64,000 nucleotides of DNA from Streptococcus pseudopneumoniae (GCF_001074565.1 NZ_JUQX01000059.1:43323-107322); one strand, 5' to 3'. Shown: positions 39,118-48,079, counted from the first letter of the stretch. A program made the numbers and translations. Notes: generated from the sequence alone by a model not told the origin.

Positions 39118-39717
39118 ATATAGTGACATATTTAATGCCATAGGCTGATAAGTTACTTGATGATCGTCTTTAATCAATTGACTGTAAGCAACAAATCCGA
39201 ACTGTTCATAAAATTGAATGACTTTAGGATGATTGATACTATCTAAAAATACCATCTGAGTTCCTACAATTGCTCGAAATTCTTCAATTTTTTGAATTAC
39301 AATTTCAAATAACTCTTGTCCTGATAGTTTATTTAGCTTTGTGTTTTTGCCGAATTGACCGATAAGTAACACAGGGAGATAATCAATATTTTTGGGACTT
39401 TTCCCTTTTAGGACGAGTTTCTTTTTTAAGGATTTCTCTAAATCAGAAATATCAACAACTTTGAGAGATAAACTAAAGAATCCTATGATGTTATTTGTTT
39501 CAGTTTCTTCAACGATAAAATTACGAGACCGATGTTGTTTTTCAAAATTGGGGGCTTTATCAGATAGATAAGTCAACATCTCTCCATTACCGTTGAAATC
39601 AACATTTTCTAAAATGATAGTTTTAAATAGCTCCTGAACTTGTTTCTCAGTTTTATCAGGAGCTAGCACTTGAATATTTTCAAGATATTGCTTAAGTGGT
39701 GTTACTTGAATTGTCAT
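39109..39717 (-). CDS. GNAT-fold protein, toxin candidate
   Basis: 202 residues from the ATG at 39717; an in-frame extension of 20 residues upstream overlaps the small upstream gene and lacks a ribosome site. The C-terminal half has the GNAT acetyltransferase look (FIVEETETNNIIGFFSLSL, then VLLIGQFGKN and the INHPKVIQFYEQFGFVAY segment near the end). A 54-residue gene precedes it with one base between. This resembles acetyltransferase-type toxin-antitoxin pairs, an inference from arrangement and fold. Confidence 0.7.
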   Translation of the reverse strand: MTIQVTPLKQYLENIQVLAPDKTEKQVQELFKTIILENVDFNGNGEMLTYLSDKAPNFEKQHRSRNFIVEETETNNIIGFFSLSLKVVDISDLEKSLKKKLVLKGKSPKNIDYLPVLLIGQFGKNTKLNKLSGQELFEIVIQKIEEFRAIVGTQMVFLDSINHPKVIQFYEQFGFVAYSQLIKDDHQVTYQPMALNMSLYKK

Positions 39718-39718
39718 C

Positions 39719-39883
39719 TTACAGATACTTTGAAATGAGTTTATTTTTCGTTGGAGCGGTAGCGTCCTGTGATTCAATAGATTTCAAGACGGCTTGTAGC
39801 TTTTTAGATGGTTTATGATTAAGAATTTTTAGAGCATCTTCGTTTGTTAGTTTTATATCACGTGTTAAACTGATTGTAGCCAT
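39719..39883 (-). CDS. 54-residue protein upstream of the GNAT gene, antitoxin candidate
   Basis: ATG at 39883 follows AGGAGG; stop TAA is one base from the GNAT start. The product begins MATISLTRDIKLTNEDAL and is basic, with a first strand and helix similar in feel to ribbon-helix-helix antitoxins, though the tail is short. It shares a promoter with the GNAT gene. Assignment as an antitoxin is inferred from position, size and the palindrome over its promoter. Confidence 0.6.
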   Translation of the reverse strand: MATISLTRDIKLTNEDALKILNHKPSKKLQAVLKSIESQDATAPTKNKLISKYL

Positions 39884-39913
39884 TTGTTCTACCTCCTGTT
39901 TCTACTTAAATTC

Positions 39914-39942
39914 ATTATAGCTTATTTTGAACAAAAGTTCAA
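39914..39942 (-). promoter_or_regulatory. Promoter and palindromic operator of the GNAT pair
   Basis: On the minus strand: TTGAAC, 17 bases, TATAAT (39919-39914). The -35 is half of a perfect palindrome TTGAAC-N4-GTTCAA (39927-39942), a natural autoregulatory operator. Confidence 0.75.
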
Positions 39943-40061
39943 TCTGAAGATAGTGTATGTTTTTTATAGTGTATAAATCCAAAATAAGTTTTTCTCTTGC
40001 GTTTGTAGATCATATTCGTTAGAATAATGGTGTAGATGAGTGGTCGGCTCATGGTCAATCT

Positions 40062-40169
40062 GATAGTAATCTTGGACATAAGGGCCAAGCGGTGGCGGAC
40101 ACCAGAACGAAATCCGATAGCTATCTTGGACGTAAGGGCCAAGCGGTGGCAGACACCAGAATAAACCGA
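40062..40169. repeat. Two 54-bp direct repeats with paired hairpins
   Basis: The gap 39943-40344 contains this, two terminators and a promoter. Copies start at 40062 and 40116 and agree except for scattered bases. Each has an inverted repeat CTTGG-N9-CCAAG and, next to it, GGTG-N5-CACC. Such a tandem pair of small dyads in a non-coding spot of an ICE could be an origin of transfer, a protein-binding array or a replication site; none of these is shown by the sequence. Confidence 0.8.
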
Positions 40170-40179
40170 CTGACTAGGT

Positions 40180-40208
40180 GGCTTACAGGTTCTGTAAGTC
40201 ATCTTTTT
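40180..40208 (+). terminator. Terminator hairpin downstream of the direct repeats
   Basis: GGCTTACAG (40180-40188) pairs with CTGTAAGTC (40192-40200; one G-U), then ATCTTTTTA. Confidence 0.7.
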
Positions 40209-40238
40209 ACTTTGATAATAATGTTTTATCATTTTAAG

Positions 40239-40271
40239 GAGAACGCAGTTTTGGCTCGTTCTCTTTTTTTG
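40239..40271 (+). terminator. Terminator just upstream of the next promoter
   Basis: GAGAAC (40239-40244) pairs with GTTCTC (40258-40263), then TTTTTTT. Confidence 0.8.
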
Positions 40272-40273
40272 TT

Positions 40274-40306
40274 GTGATACTTCTTTCAAGGATTATTTGG
40301 TAGGAT
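40274..40306 (+). promoter_or_regulatory. ICE promoter with shared upstream box (copy 2)
   Basis: GTGATA (40274-40279), CTTC, TTTCAA (40284-40289), 11 bases, TAGGAT (40301-40306) preceded by TGG as an extended -10. Same layout as copies at 29520 and 59514. It drives the operon of the Ca-binding-like and methylase-helicase genes. Confidence 0.65.
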
Positions 40307-40344
40307 TGGAGTGAAAAAAGATTAACTAGGAAAGAAGGAAGTAT

Positions 40345-40755
40345 ATGGAAGCCATTTATCAACGTGATTCGGATCAAGATGGATTAACTGATGCTCAAGA
40401 ATTGGCGCTAGGAACCAATCCTCTTAGCGCAGATTCTGATGGTGATGGATGTTCAGATTTAGTGGAAATAGAAGAAGGAACCAATCCCTTAGAAAAGGAT
40501 TTACAAGACATAGGCCAAACAAGTATCACTGAACCGTCCTCAGTATTTATGGAAATGAAACAAAAGATTTCAGATATGATGGAGAGTCACTACAAGGAAT
40601 TTATACAGGCTCTGATTAGTATTGAAACAGGGATTGAAAACCAACAAGACCTAGAAGACTTATATACATACTACATGAGAACGGATGCCGTTTCTCTTTT
40701 ATCTAGTGATTTAGAAACCAGTCCTCAAGAGGTTGAAATGGAGATAGAGTTGTAG
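40345..40755 (+). CDS. Acidic protein with two calcium-binding-type repeats
   Basis: 136 residues, no signal peptide. Residues 8-20 (DSDQDGLTDAQE) and about 29-41 (DSDGDGCSDLVE) each follow the DxDxDGxxDxxE loop of thrombospondin type 3 / dockerin-type repeats and are followed by GTNPL. The rest is helical and acidic. GAAGGAAG precedes ATG. It lies immediately before the giant methylase-helicase gene in the same operon. Function unknown; binding of calcium is inferred. Confidence 0.75.
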   Translation: MEAIYQRDSDQDGLTDAQELALGTNPLSADSDGDGCSDLVEIEEGTNPLEKDLQDIGQTSITEPSSVFMEMKQKISDMMESHYKEFIQALISIETGIENQQDLEDLYTYYMRTDAVSLLSSDLETSPQEVEMEIEL

Positions 40756-40776
40756 GGGAATCATGTGATTCTCCTA
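40754..40776 (+). terminator. Intercistronic hairpin
   Basis: GGGGAATCA and TGATTCTCC form a stem (one G-T pair) with TATTTT downstream. It may attenuate the 6.2-kb gene. Confidence 0.5.
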
Positions 40777-40802
40777 TTTTCGTATAGATGAAAGGAGCGA
40801 GT

Positions 40803-43800
40803 ATGGAAGTAATACAATTATTGGCTATGTTTCGTGGAACAATTCCAAAAGATAGAGAGAAAATGGACTTATTTCTTCGTTATCAAGCGCAACATTTTGA
40901 TAAGAAATGGCAGGATTTGGTAGAGAGTTTTTTGACTGAAGAGGGCAAGATAGAAGAGATACCTCATGTCTATTCGTTTCATCAAGATATTATTTCTTTC
41001 CTAGAGGCCAGTTCTGAAAATAATGACCAAGATTTAGAAAGTTACACAAGAAATTTTGGACAAGCAGGTCTAAGTAGATTATCTCAATTAAGTAATTTTG
41101 AGAAAAACTTGGTGCTAGAAGTCGCAACCTATAATCTTTTCACTCGATTTTACATCCAATCTGAAAAAGAGAAGCTAACACCATTGAGTGAGCTTGTATT
41201 TCATCAGAATCAGGATGTCAATTTAGTCAATGTCTATCGGGTTGCGAATAATCTATCTGACCGCATTAGTAGAGATATAGAGGAGTTTCTTCTAATGGTT
41301 GATTCCAAAGAACTAAAAAAAGAGGTTCTTGAGATTCATTTTGAAGAAAAAGAGGGAGATGTTCTAGCCTATTTAGGTTCAGAATTGATGGCTACTTTAG
41401 ATACCGTTACGGATCTTGTCCATCATGAAGAAAACTACACACAACTCCCACTGACACAAAAGCTGAAGATAATTACTCATTTTGATGAAGTAAAAGCTAA
41501 AAGCGAAAAGTCTAATCAAGTAGAGGAAGTTTTATCTCCTTCAAGTGATATTGAGCAGGAAACGGAAGAAACTAACTCCTTTTCTAATGTCGATAAAATT
41601 GTAGAAGAAGCTTTGAGGGAATATCCAATCGGTTCACAAGTAAGTTATAAAGGACAAGTATTTCAGTTGGTTTCGATTGAAAATGCACACTTAAATGACT
41701 TAGTTCGATTAGAGTTATTCAATGATTCCAACCAGTTATTTGAAGAGAATCCTATCTTATACTTGAACAGTTTGGAAGAGATTGAACAAGTATTGTCTTT
41801 CGTAGAACTTGAAAAAGAAGATTCAGAGATTGAGATTGATTCATCAAGTGAAAGTCAGGAAATAGATTTGTTTTCCTATCTGGAAGAAGAAAATGAAAAT
41901 GAAAATGAAAATGAAAAGGAAAAAGATAAGGATAAGGAAACAGAAACGCTTATTTCAGATATGGAAGAGACGGATGTACCCGTTCAAGATTTTGTTTTTC
42001 CAGATGATTTAGAGGACTTTTACCCTAAGACAAATCGAGAAAAAATTGAAACGAATATCGCCGCAATTGATCTTGTTAAAAGATTAGAAAAAGAGGGACG
42101 ACAAGCAAGTCCAGAAGAACAAGAACTACTAGCCAAGTATGTTGGATGGGGTGGTCTTGCCAATGAATTTTTTGATGAACTCAATCCAAAGTATGAATCA
42201 GAGCGTTTAACTCTCAAGAGTTTAGTAAGTAAGTCAGAATACTCCACTGTGAAACAAAGTTCCCTCACAGCCTATTATACAGACCCAATGATTATTCGCC
42301 AGATTTGGCAAAAATTACTGGATGATGGTTTTGAAGGAGGAAGGATACTAGATCCTTCTATGGGGACTGGAAATTTTTTTGCAGCTATGCCTAGAAGTAT
42401 ACGAGAGAAATCAGAACTCTATGGGGTTGAATTAGACAGTGTGACAGGCGCAATCGCAAAACAACTCCACCCCAATACCCATATTGAAGTGCGAGGATTT
42501 GAGGAAGTTCCCTATCAAAATAATAGTTTTGATTTAGTCTTAACGAATGTTCCTTTTGGAAATTTTCGCATTGCCGATAAAAACTATGATAAACCTTATA
42601 TGATTCATGATTACTTTGTCAAACACTCACTTGATTTAGTAAGAGACGGAGGACAAGTGTCGATCATCTCATCTATCGGGACAATGGATAAGCGGACAGA
42701 TAATGTCTTACAAGAGATTAAAACCAACACTCATTTTTTAGGGGGAGTACGTTTGCCGGATACGGCTTTTAAAAAGATTGCAGGTACTCGAGTAACCACA
42801 GACCTCCTCTTCTTTCAAAAGGATCAAGCAAAGAATCTTAATGAGGAGGAACTTGTTTTTAGTGGCTCTATTCCATTTGAGGAGGATAAGCGTGTCTGGA
42901 TTAATCCTTATTTTGATGGGAAATACAATACACAAGTTTTGGGTGAATATGAGGTACGTAATTTTAATGGAGGAACCCTCAATGTTAAGGGGGTATCAGA
43001 AACATTATCTACTGATATAATGAAAGCATTAGAGAATGTGGAAGCACATAAACAAATTGACAATTCTTTGAAAGCACCTGTATTTATCCAAGAAGAAGTG
43101 GATAATTCTATCCCAAGTCGTATACGTGAGGACTTAGCGCTCTATTCTTTTGGATATGAGGGAAATCAAATTTATTATCGAGATACGCATGGCATTCGGA
43201 AAAGTTCAAAAGTAGACGAAATTAGTTATTATGTAGACGAGAAGGGAGAATTTAAAGCCTGGGACAGTTCTTTGTCTGAACATAAAATAGATCGATTCGT
43301 GCAACTTCATTTGACAGATGAGGAAGCACTAGATGTATACAAGTCAGAAGAAGCGAGCAAAAGAGGGAAATATAAGGGACTGTTCAAAAAGACTGTCTTT
43401 TATGAAAGTCCCTTATCGGATAAGGACATTAGTCGCATTAGGGGAATGGTTGATCTAAGAGAGACCTATCAGGCCTTAATTGAAATTCAACGTCATCCAG
43501 ATTATAGTCGGTCTGATTTTCAGGTATTACTTAGTAAACTCAATCGTGACTATGACCATTTTGTAAGTCAATTTGGATACTTGAATGCCTCCGTTAATCG
43601 GAACTTATTTGATAGTGACGATAAGTATTCCTTACTAGCTAGTTTAGAAGATGAATACATTGATTCTAAAAGTCAGAAAGTAAAATATAAAAAATCTTTA
43701 GCCTTTGAGAAAGCATTGGTTAGGCCCGAGAGAGTGATTACAAGAGTATCAACGGCTTTAGATGCCTTAAACTCCAGTTTATCGGATGGTAGAGGGGTTG

Positions 43801-46800
43801 ATTTAGACTATATGGTATCAATTTACCCTGAACATAGCCAAGCAGCTATTTTAGATGAGTTAGGGGATCAGGTTTTAATGGATCCAGAAAGCTATTTAAG
43901 AGGAGAAAGAAAATATCTTTCTAAGAACCAGTTTTTATCAGGAGACATTCTCAATAAGATAGAAGTAGTTCAACTGTTAGTAGAGGAAAACAATCAAGAA
44001 TGTGATTGGAGCCATGCTTTAGATTTGTTAGAATCTGTCCGTCCTCCACGGATTCATCTGGCAGATATTGAGTTTAATATAGGCTCACGTTGGATTCCTC
44101 AATCCGTTTATGGTAAATTTGCCTTTGAATGTTTTACCAATCATGAATTTGAATTGTCTTCGCCAGATGTTGAACAAGTCATTGAAGTGAATCCTGTCGA
44201 TGGCCAGGTTCACTTAAGGACATCATTTGCTTATCAATATCCAAGTGCCAAAGATAGTAGTCTTGGAGTTAGCGGGTCACGTTATGATACAGGAAGAAAG
44301 ATCTTTGAGAATTTACTTAATTCGAACCAACCGACGATTACCATGACTGTTACGGAAGGAGAAAAGAAAAAGACCATCACAGATTTGGAAAAAACCTCTG
44401 TTCTAAGAGCAAAAGAGCAGCATTTACAAGAGCTCTTTCAAGAATTTGTCTCACGGTATCCAGAAGTCCAACAAATCATTGAGGAAAGCTACAATCGTCT
44501 TTATAATCGAACGGTTAGTCGAGAGTATGACGGTAGCCATTTAGTTATTGATGGCTTGGCTCAAAACATTAGTCTTCGTCCTCACCAAGAGAATGCCATT
44601 CAAAGAATCGTAGAAGAAAAAAGAGCCTTATTAGCTCACGAGGTAGGTTCAGGAAAGACCTTGACCATGCTTGGTGCTGGGTTTAAATTAAGGGAGTTGG
44701 GGATGGTTCATAAGCCCTTGTATGTAGTGCCCTCTAGTTTGTCTGCTCAATTTGGTCAAGAAATCATGAAATTTTTCCCTACTAAAAAGGTCTTTGTGAC
44801 CACTAAGAAAGATTTTGTGAAGGCGAGAAGAAAACAATTTGTGTCACGTATTATTACAGGAGATTACGATGCCATTGTCATTGGGGATTCTCAATTTGAA
44901 AAAATCCCTGTCAGTAAGGAAAGACAGATGAACTATATTGAGGATAAACTCAATGAACTACGAGAGATTAAAACACATTCTGAAAATAAGTATACCGTTA
45001 AAGAAGCGGAACAATCAATTAGTGGTTTAGAGAGACAATTGGAAGAACTCCAACGCTTCAATCGTGATAGCTTTATTGATTTTGAAAACTTAGGAATTGA
45101 TTTTCTTTTTGTGGATGAAGCACATCACTTTAAAAATATACGTCCGATTACTGGACTTGGAAATGTAGCAGGGATTACCAATACAACGTCTAAGAAGAAT
45201 GTGGATATGGAAATGAAGGTTCGACAGATTCAGGAAGAACATGATTTTAAAAACATTGTCTTTGCGACAGGAACACCAGTTTCCAATTCTATTAGTGAGC
45301 TCTACACTATGATGAACTACATTCAACCAGATATCTTAAAACGCTATCAAGTTGATTATTTTGACTCTTGGGTAGGTGCTTTTGGAGAAATTCAAAACTC
45401 TATGGAATTAGCTCCTACAGGGGATAAGTACCAACCTAAGAAGCGATTTAAAAAATTTGTCAATCTTCCTGAGTTGATGAAAATCTATAAAGAAACAGCC
45501 GACATTCAAACACAAGATATGTTGGATTTACCTGTCCCAGAAGCCCATATTATTCCTATTGAGAGTGAGTTAACTGAAAATCAGAAACTCTATTTAGAAG
45601 AATTGGTTATGAGGTCAGATTCGGTCAAATGTGGAACAGTTGATCCGAGCCAGGATAACATGTTAAAAATTACGGGTGAGGCACGAAAACTAGCAATTGA
45701 TATGCGTTTATTGGACTCTAGTTATAGTCTAGCAGACAATCATAAACTGCTTCAGGTAGTGGATAATGTTGAGAGAATTTATCGTGAAGGAATGGAAAAT
45801 AAGGCTACTCAGATGATTTTTTCAGATATTGGCACACCTAAGAAAAAAGATAATGGCTTTGATGTTTATTCTGAAATGAAGGCTTTATTAGTTGATAGAG
45901 GAATCCCTAGTAAAGAAATTGCCTTTGTACATGATGCCAATAGTGATGAAAAGAAGAATAGTTTATCTCGAAAGGTTAATGCAGGAGAGGTGCGGATTCT
46001 CCTTGCCTCAACTGAAAAAGGAGGAACAGGTTTAAATGTTCAGAGCAAGATGAAAGCAGTTCATCACCTGGATGTACCGTGGAGACCAAGTGACATTCAG
46101 CAACGCAATGGACGTATTATCCGACAGGGAAATGAAAACAAGGAAGTGGATATTTACCACTACATTACAAAAGGTTCATTTGATAATTATCTATGGGCAA
46201 CTCAGGAGAACAAACTCCGTTATATTAAGCAGATTATGACTTCTAAGGAGCCGATTCGTGCTGCAGAAGACATTGATGAGCAGACCATGACAGCTTCTGA
46301 TTTTAAGGCACTAGCAACAGGTAATCCTTATCTCAAATATAAGATGGAACTAGAGAATGATCTAACCCTATTAGAAAATCAAAGACGCGCCTTTCAACGC
46401 AGCAAGGATCACTATCGTCATACAATCTCCTACTGTGAAGAAAATATGCCCATTCTTGAGAAACGATTAAGCAAGTATGAAGGCGACATTCAACAGTCTG
46501 AAATGTCGAAAGACCAAGCATTTTCTATGACAGTAGGCAAGCAATTTTTTGATCAACGAGCTGAAGCAGGGGAATCCCTACACCGTCTTATCCGTCATAA
46601 TCAATCAGACAGCAAAGAATTTCGTACCCTAGCCAGTTATCGAGGATTTGACATTAAAATGCTTAGTCTTCCAACAAATCAACCTCTTCCTGAAACTTTC
46701 TCTGTTAAGATTGTAGGAGAAAATCTGTATTCTGTCAGTTTAGATTTGTATTCTCCTTTGGGGACAATTCAAAGGCTCCAACATACGATTGATCACATTA

Positions 46801-47045
46801 AAGAGGACCAAGTGAAAACTCAGAACTTATTGGATGAATTAAAGGATAAATGGACTACTGCTAAAGTTGAAATTGAGAAAAATTTTCCAAAGGAAGAGGA
46901 TTATCAAACTAAAAAGGCCGAATACAATGTACTCGCGCCATTGATTGAAACAGAAACGGATTTAGATATTATTGATCAGGCCTTAAGACAATTCCACGAA
47001 AAAGAAAAAGAAAAGCAAGAACAACTTTCTTTTGAATTGGATTAA
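40803..47045 (+). CDS. 2080-residue DNA methylase-helicase (SNF2 / DarB-like)
   Basis: Start 40803 is chosen over 40788 because AAAGGAG lies between them. Order: N-terminal helical region of about 300 residues; acidic low-complexity linker (about 340-395) with an NE repeat; Mtase domain with motif I DPSMGTGNF at about 515 and motif IV NVPFGNF (NPPF-like) at about 581; SF2/SNF2 helicase with HEVGSGKT at about 1278, FVDEAHHFKN at about 1437 and the C-terminal half STEKGGTGLN ... RNGRIIRQGN at about 1735; coiled-coil end. The layout resembles the phage P1 DarB antirestriction family and many ICE homologues. Probably protects transferred DNA. Confidence 0.88.
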   Translation: MEVIQLLAMFRGTIPKDREKMDLFLRYQAQHFDKKWQDLVESFLTEEGKIEEIPHVYSFHQDIISFLEASSENNDQDLESYTRNFGQAGLSRLSQLSNFEKNLVLEVATYNLFTRFYIQSEKEKLTPLSELVFHQNQDVNLVNVYRVANNLSDRISRDIEEFLLMVDSKELKKEVLEIHFEEKEGDVLAYLGSELMATLDTVTDLVHHEENYTQLPLTQKLKIITHFDEVKAKSEKSNQVEEVLSPSSDIEQETEETNSFSNVDKIVEEALREYPIGSQVSYKGQVFQLVSIENAHLNDLVRLELFNDSNQLFEENPILYLNSLEEIEQVLSFVELEKEDSEIEIDSSSESQEIDLFSYLEEENENENENEKEKDKDKETETLISDMEETDVPVQDFVFPDDLEDFYPKTNREKIETNIAAIDLVKRLEKEGRQASPEEQELLAKYVGWGGLANEFFDELNPKYESERLTLKSLVSKSEYSTVKQSSLTAYYTDPMIIRQIWQKLLDDGFEGGRILDPSMGTGNFFAAMPRSIREKSELYGVELDSVTGAIAKQLHPNTHIEVRGFEEVPYQNNSFDLVLTNVPFGNFRIADKNYDKPYMIHDYFVKHSLDLVRDGGQVSIISSIGTMDKRTDNVLQEIKTNTHFLGGVRLPDTAFKKIAGTRVTTDLLFFQKDQAKNLNEEELVFSGSIPFEEDKRVWINPYFDGKYNTQVLGEYEVRNFNGGTLNVKGVSETLSTDIMKALENVEAHKQIDNSLKAPVFIQEEVDNSIPSRIREDLALYSFGYEGNQIYYRDTHGIRKSSKVDEISYYVDEKGEFKAWDSSLSEHKIDRFVQLHLTDEEALDVYKSEEASKRGKYKGLFKKTVFYESPLSDKDISRIRGMVDLRETYQALIEIQRHPDYSRSDFQVLLSKLNRDYDHFVSQFGYLNASVNRNLFDSDDKYSLLASLEDEYIDSKSQKVKYKKSLAFEKALVRPERVITRVSTALDALNSSLSDGRGVDLDYMVSIYPEHSQAAILDELGDQVLMDPESYLRGERKYLSKNQFLSGDILNKIEVVQLLVEENNQECDWSHALDLLESVRPPRIHLADIEFNIGSRWIPQSVYGKFAFECFTNHEFELSSPDVEQVIEVNPVDGQVHLRTSFAYQYPSAKDSSLGVSGSRYDTGRKIFENLLNSNQPTITMTVTEGEKKKTITDLEKTSVLRAKEQHLQELFQEFVSRYPEVQQIIEESYNRLYNRTVSREYDGSHLVIDGLAQNISLRPHQENAIQRIVEEKRALLAHEVGSGKTLTMLGAGFKLRELGMVHKPLYVVPSSLSAQFGQEIMKFFPTKKVFVTTKKDFVKARRKQFVSRIITGDYDAIVIGDSQFEKIPVSKERQMNYIEDKLNELREIKTHSENKYTVKEAEQSISGLERQLEELQRFNRDSFIDFENLGIDFLFVDEAHHFKNIRPITGLGNVAGITNTTSKKNVDMEMKVRQIQEEHDFKNIVFATGTPVSNSISELYTMMNYIQPDILKRYQVDYFDSWVGAFGEIQNSMELAPTGDKYQPKKRFKKFVNLPELMKIYKETADIQTQDMLDLPVPEAHIIPIESELTENQKLYLEELVMRSDSVKCGTVDPSQDNMLKITGEARKLAIDMRLLDSSYSLADNHKLLQVVDNVERIYREGMENKATQMIFSDIGTPKKKDNGFDVYSEMKALLVDRGIPSKEIAFVHDANSDEKKNSLSRKVNAGEVRILLASTEKGGTGLNVQSKMKAVHHLDVPWRPSDIQQRNGRIIRQGNENKEVDIYHYITKGSFDNYLWATQENKLRYIKQIMTSKEPIRAAEDIDEQTMTASDFKALATGNPYLKYKMELENDLTLLENQRRAFQRSKDHYRHTISYCEENMPILEKRLSKYEGDIQQSEMSKDQAFSMTVGKQFFDQRAEAGESLHRLIRHNQSDSKEFRTLASYRGFDIKMLSLPTNQPLPETFSVKIVGENLYSVSLDLYSPLGTIQRLQHTIDHIKEDQVKTQNLLDELKDKWTTAKVEIEKNFPKEEDYQTKKAEYNVLAPLIETETDLDIIDQALRQFHEKEKEKQEQLSFELD
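41889..41912 (+). repeat. In-frame hexanucleotide tract (GAAAAT)4
   Basis: Four perfect copies encoding Glu-Asn, followed by degenerate Glu-Lys and Asp-Lys units, in the acidic linker of the methylase-helicase. Slippage would change the length by two residues without a frameshift. Confidence 0.9.
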
Positions 47046-47119
47046 AAAATATATATAAATAGCGGACAAGAAAAGAAAAGCGCGGTAAAATAAAGATAGA
47101 AAGAAACGAGGTGACGATT

Positions 47120-47404
47120 ATGATGGAAGATACCTATTATCAATTGGAAGAGGCCTTGGTACAGGGATTTCAAACACCTGAAGAATACCAAGCCTACAAG
47201 GAGCTAAAGGAACATTATGAGGAAGTGACAGGGGATTACAGTTTTTCTAAACAAGAACTCACTAGTCAATTGGAAATCGCTCTTCAGAATCATCGAGGCG
47301 AGGACTTTGAAGATTATGAGAAAGAGGAGTATTTGGTCTTAGTTCAAAAATTAGAAGAGTTTGATTATTCTCTTGCCACCCATTATCGTCAGTTGATTGA
47401 CTAG
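47120..47404 (+). CDS. Small acidic ICE protein, function unknown
   Basis: 94 residues from ATG 47120, 7 bases after GAGG; a GTG at 47111 is part of the ribosome site. Acidic, strongly helical, Tyr- and Glu-rich. It overlaps nothing, and the next gene starts 14 bases later. No recognised domain. Confidence 0.65.
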   Translation: MMEDTYYQLEEALVQGFQTPEEYQAYKELKEHYEEVTGDYSFSKQELTSQLEIALQNHRGEDFEDYEKEEYLVLVQKLEEFDYSLATHYRQLID

Positions 47405-47417
47405 AAAGGAGAAAGTC

Positions 47418-47717
47418 ATGAAAGATTTACTCCTTATCCCAGTAATTTTTTTAGCAGTAGGAGGAATTCTCATTCTTTTATGGAGACTCTTTCTTATTGC
47501 AAGTGGACTTTTCCTTATTGGTTTTGTCAGTTTTCTTATTTTCATAGAAGTCTATGGAATTTATCTGTTCTTTACTGAACCGACCCTTTATATGGAAGAT
47601 TTATCCCAGAATGGTCTGATCAGTTTTACAGGATTTTATGTGGTATTTAATCTAGCCTTGCTTGTATGTGGTGTTTTGAAAATCATTAGTTGGACAAGAA
47701 GATTAAAAAGTAGCTGA
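47418..47717 (+). CDS. Small membrane protein of unknown function
   Basis: 99 residues from ATG 47418, 6 bases after GAAAGGAGAAAG. Two to three hydrophobic helices (about 4-22, 27-48, 68-90) and a basic end. It is the last backbone gene before the lantibiotic cargo and is closed by a strong terminator. Confidence 0.6.
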   Translation: MKDLLLIPVIFLAVGGILILLWRLFLIASGLFLIGFVSFLIFIEVYGIYLFFTEPTLYMEDLSQNGLISFTGFYVVFNLALLVCGVLKIISWTRRLKSS

Positions 47718-47742
47718 GCAAGAGATTGTTCAGCTACTTTTT
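47705..47742 (+). terminator. Terminator separating ICE backbone and lantibiotic cargo
   Basis: A perfect 13-bp stem, AAAAAGTAGCTGA (47705-47717) with TCAGCTACTTTTT (47730-47742). The stem overlaps the last codons of the small membrane gene. Confidence 0.9.
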
Positions 47743-47781
47743 AATTGGGCACTATAAAAATTTTTCTCGAAAATAAGAAAC

Positions 47782-47825
47782 TTGCACGATTTACTCATTA
47801 CTTAGCCAATACTAGAGTTTATACT
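47782..47825 (+). promoter_or_regulatory. lanA1 promoter with TTGCAC-N4-TACTCAT box
   Basis: TTGCAC (47782-47787), GATT, TACTCAT (47792-47798), 21 bases, TATACT (47820-47825). The box replaces a normal -35. Identical boxes with the same 4-base gap precede the ABC genes and lanM, which points to a site for the cluster's response regulator. Confidence 0.8.
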
Positions 47826-47871
47826 AGTTACTGTAAAGATGATCATCTAAAAGAAGGAAGGAGGTAACCTT

Positions 47872-48054
47872 ATGCCTAAAAATACAAGTCGTCCAGAGAT
47901 TGATTCACTAAGTTTCGAGGTTGAAAACCAAGAACTTTCCGGTAAATCAGGTTCTGGTTGGTTTACAGCTGTTCAACTTACATTGGCGGGACGTTGTGGA
48001 CGCTGGTTCACAGGCTCTTTCGAATGCACAACGAATAATGTGAAATGCGGATAG
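47872..48054 (+). CDS. pldA1: Lantibiotic precursor A1 (pneumolancidin-like)
   Basis: 60 residues; GAAGGAGG precedes ATG. A leader of about 25 residues (acidic, EVENQELSGKSG) is followed by a core near SGWFTAVQLTL with three Cys and several Ser/Thr able to form lanthionines. The last part has TGSFECTT, the T-x-S-x-E-C pattern of lipid II-binding mersacidin-type rings. The leader has no GG; a GS or SG site just before GW is likely for the C39 peptidase. The gene name assumes the match to the pneumococcal pld locus. Confidence 0.88.
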   Translation: MPKNTSRPEIDSLSFEVENQELSGKSGSGWFTAVQLTLAGRCGRWFTGSFECTTNNVKCG

Positions 48055-48079
48055 CCTAGATTTCGATACTCATCAATTT

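Noticed and set aside
39939..40289. A 116-codon frame on the minus strand over the direct repeats
   Set aside because: Its peptide repeats simply mirror the 54-bp DNA repeat, there is no ribosome site, and it overlaps two terminators.
48067..48073. A TACTCAT heptamer just after lanA1
   Set aside because: No TTGCAC at the matching distance upstream and no -10 at 21 bases; taken as a chance half-site.
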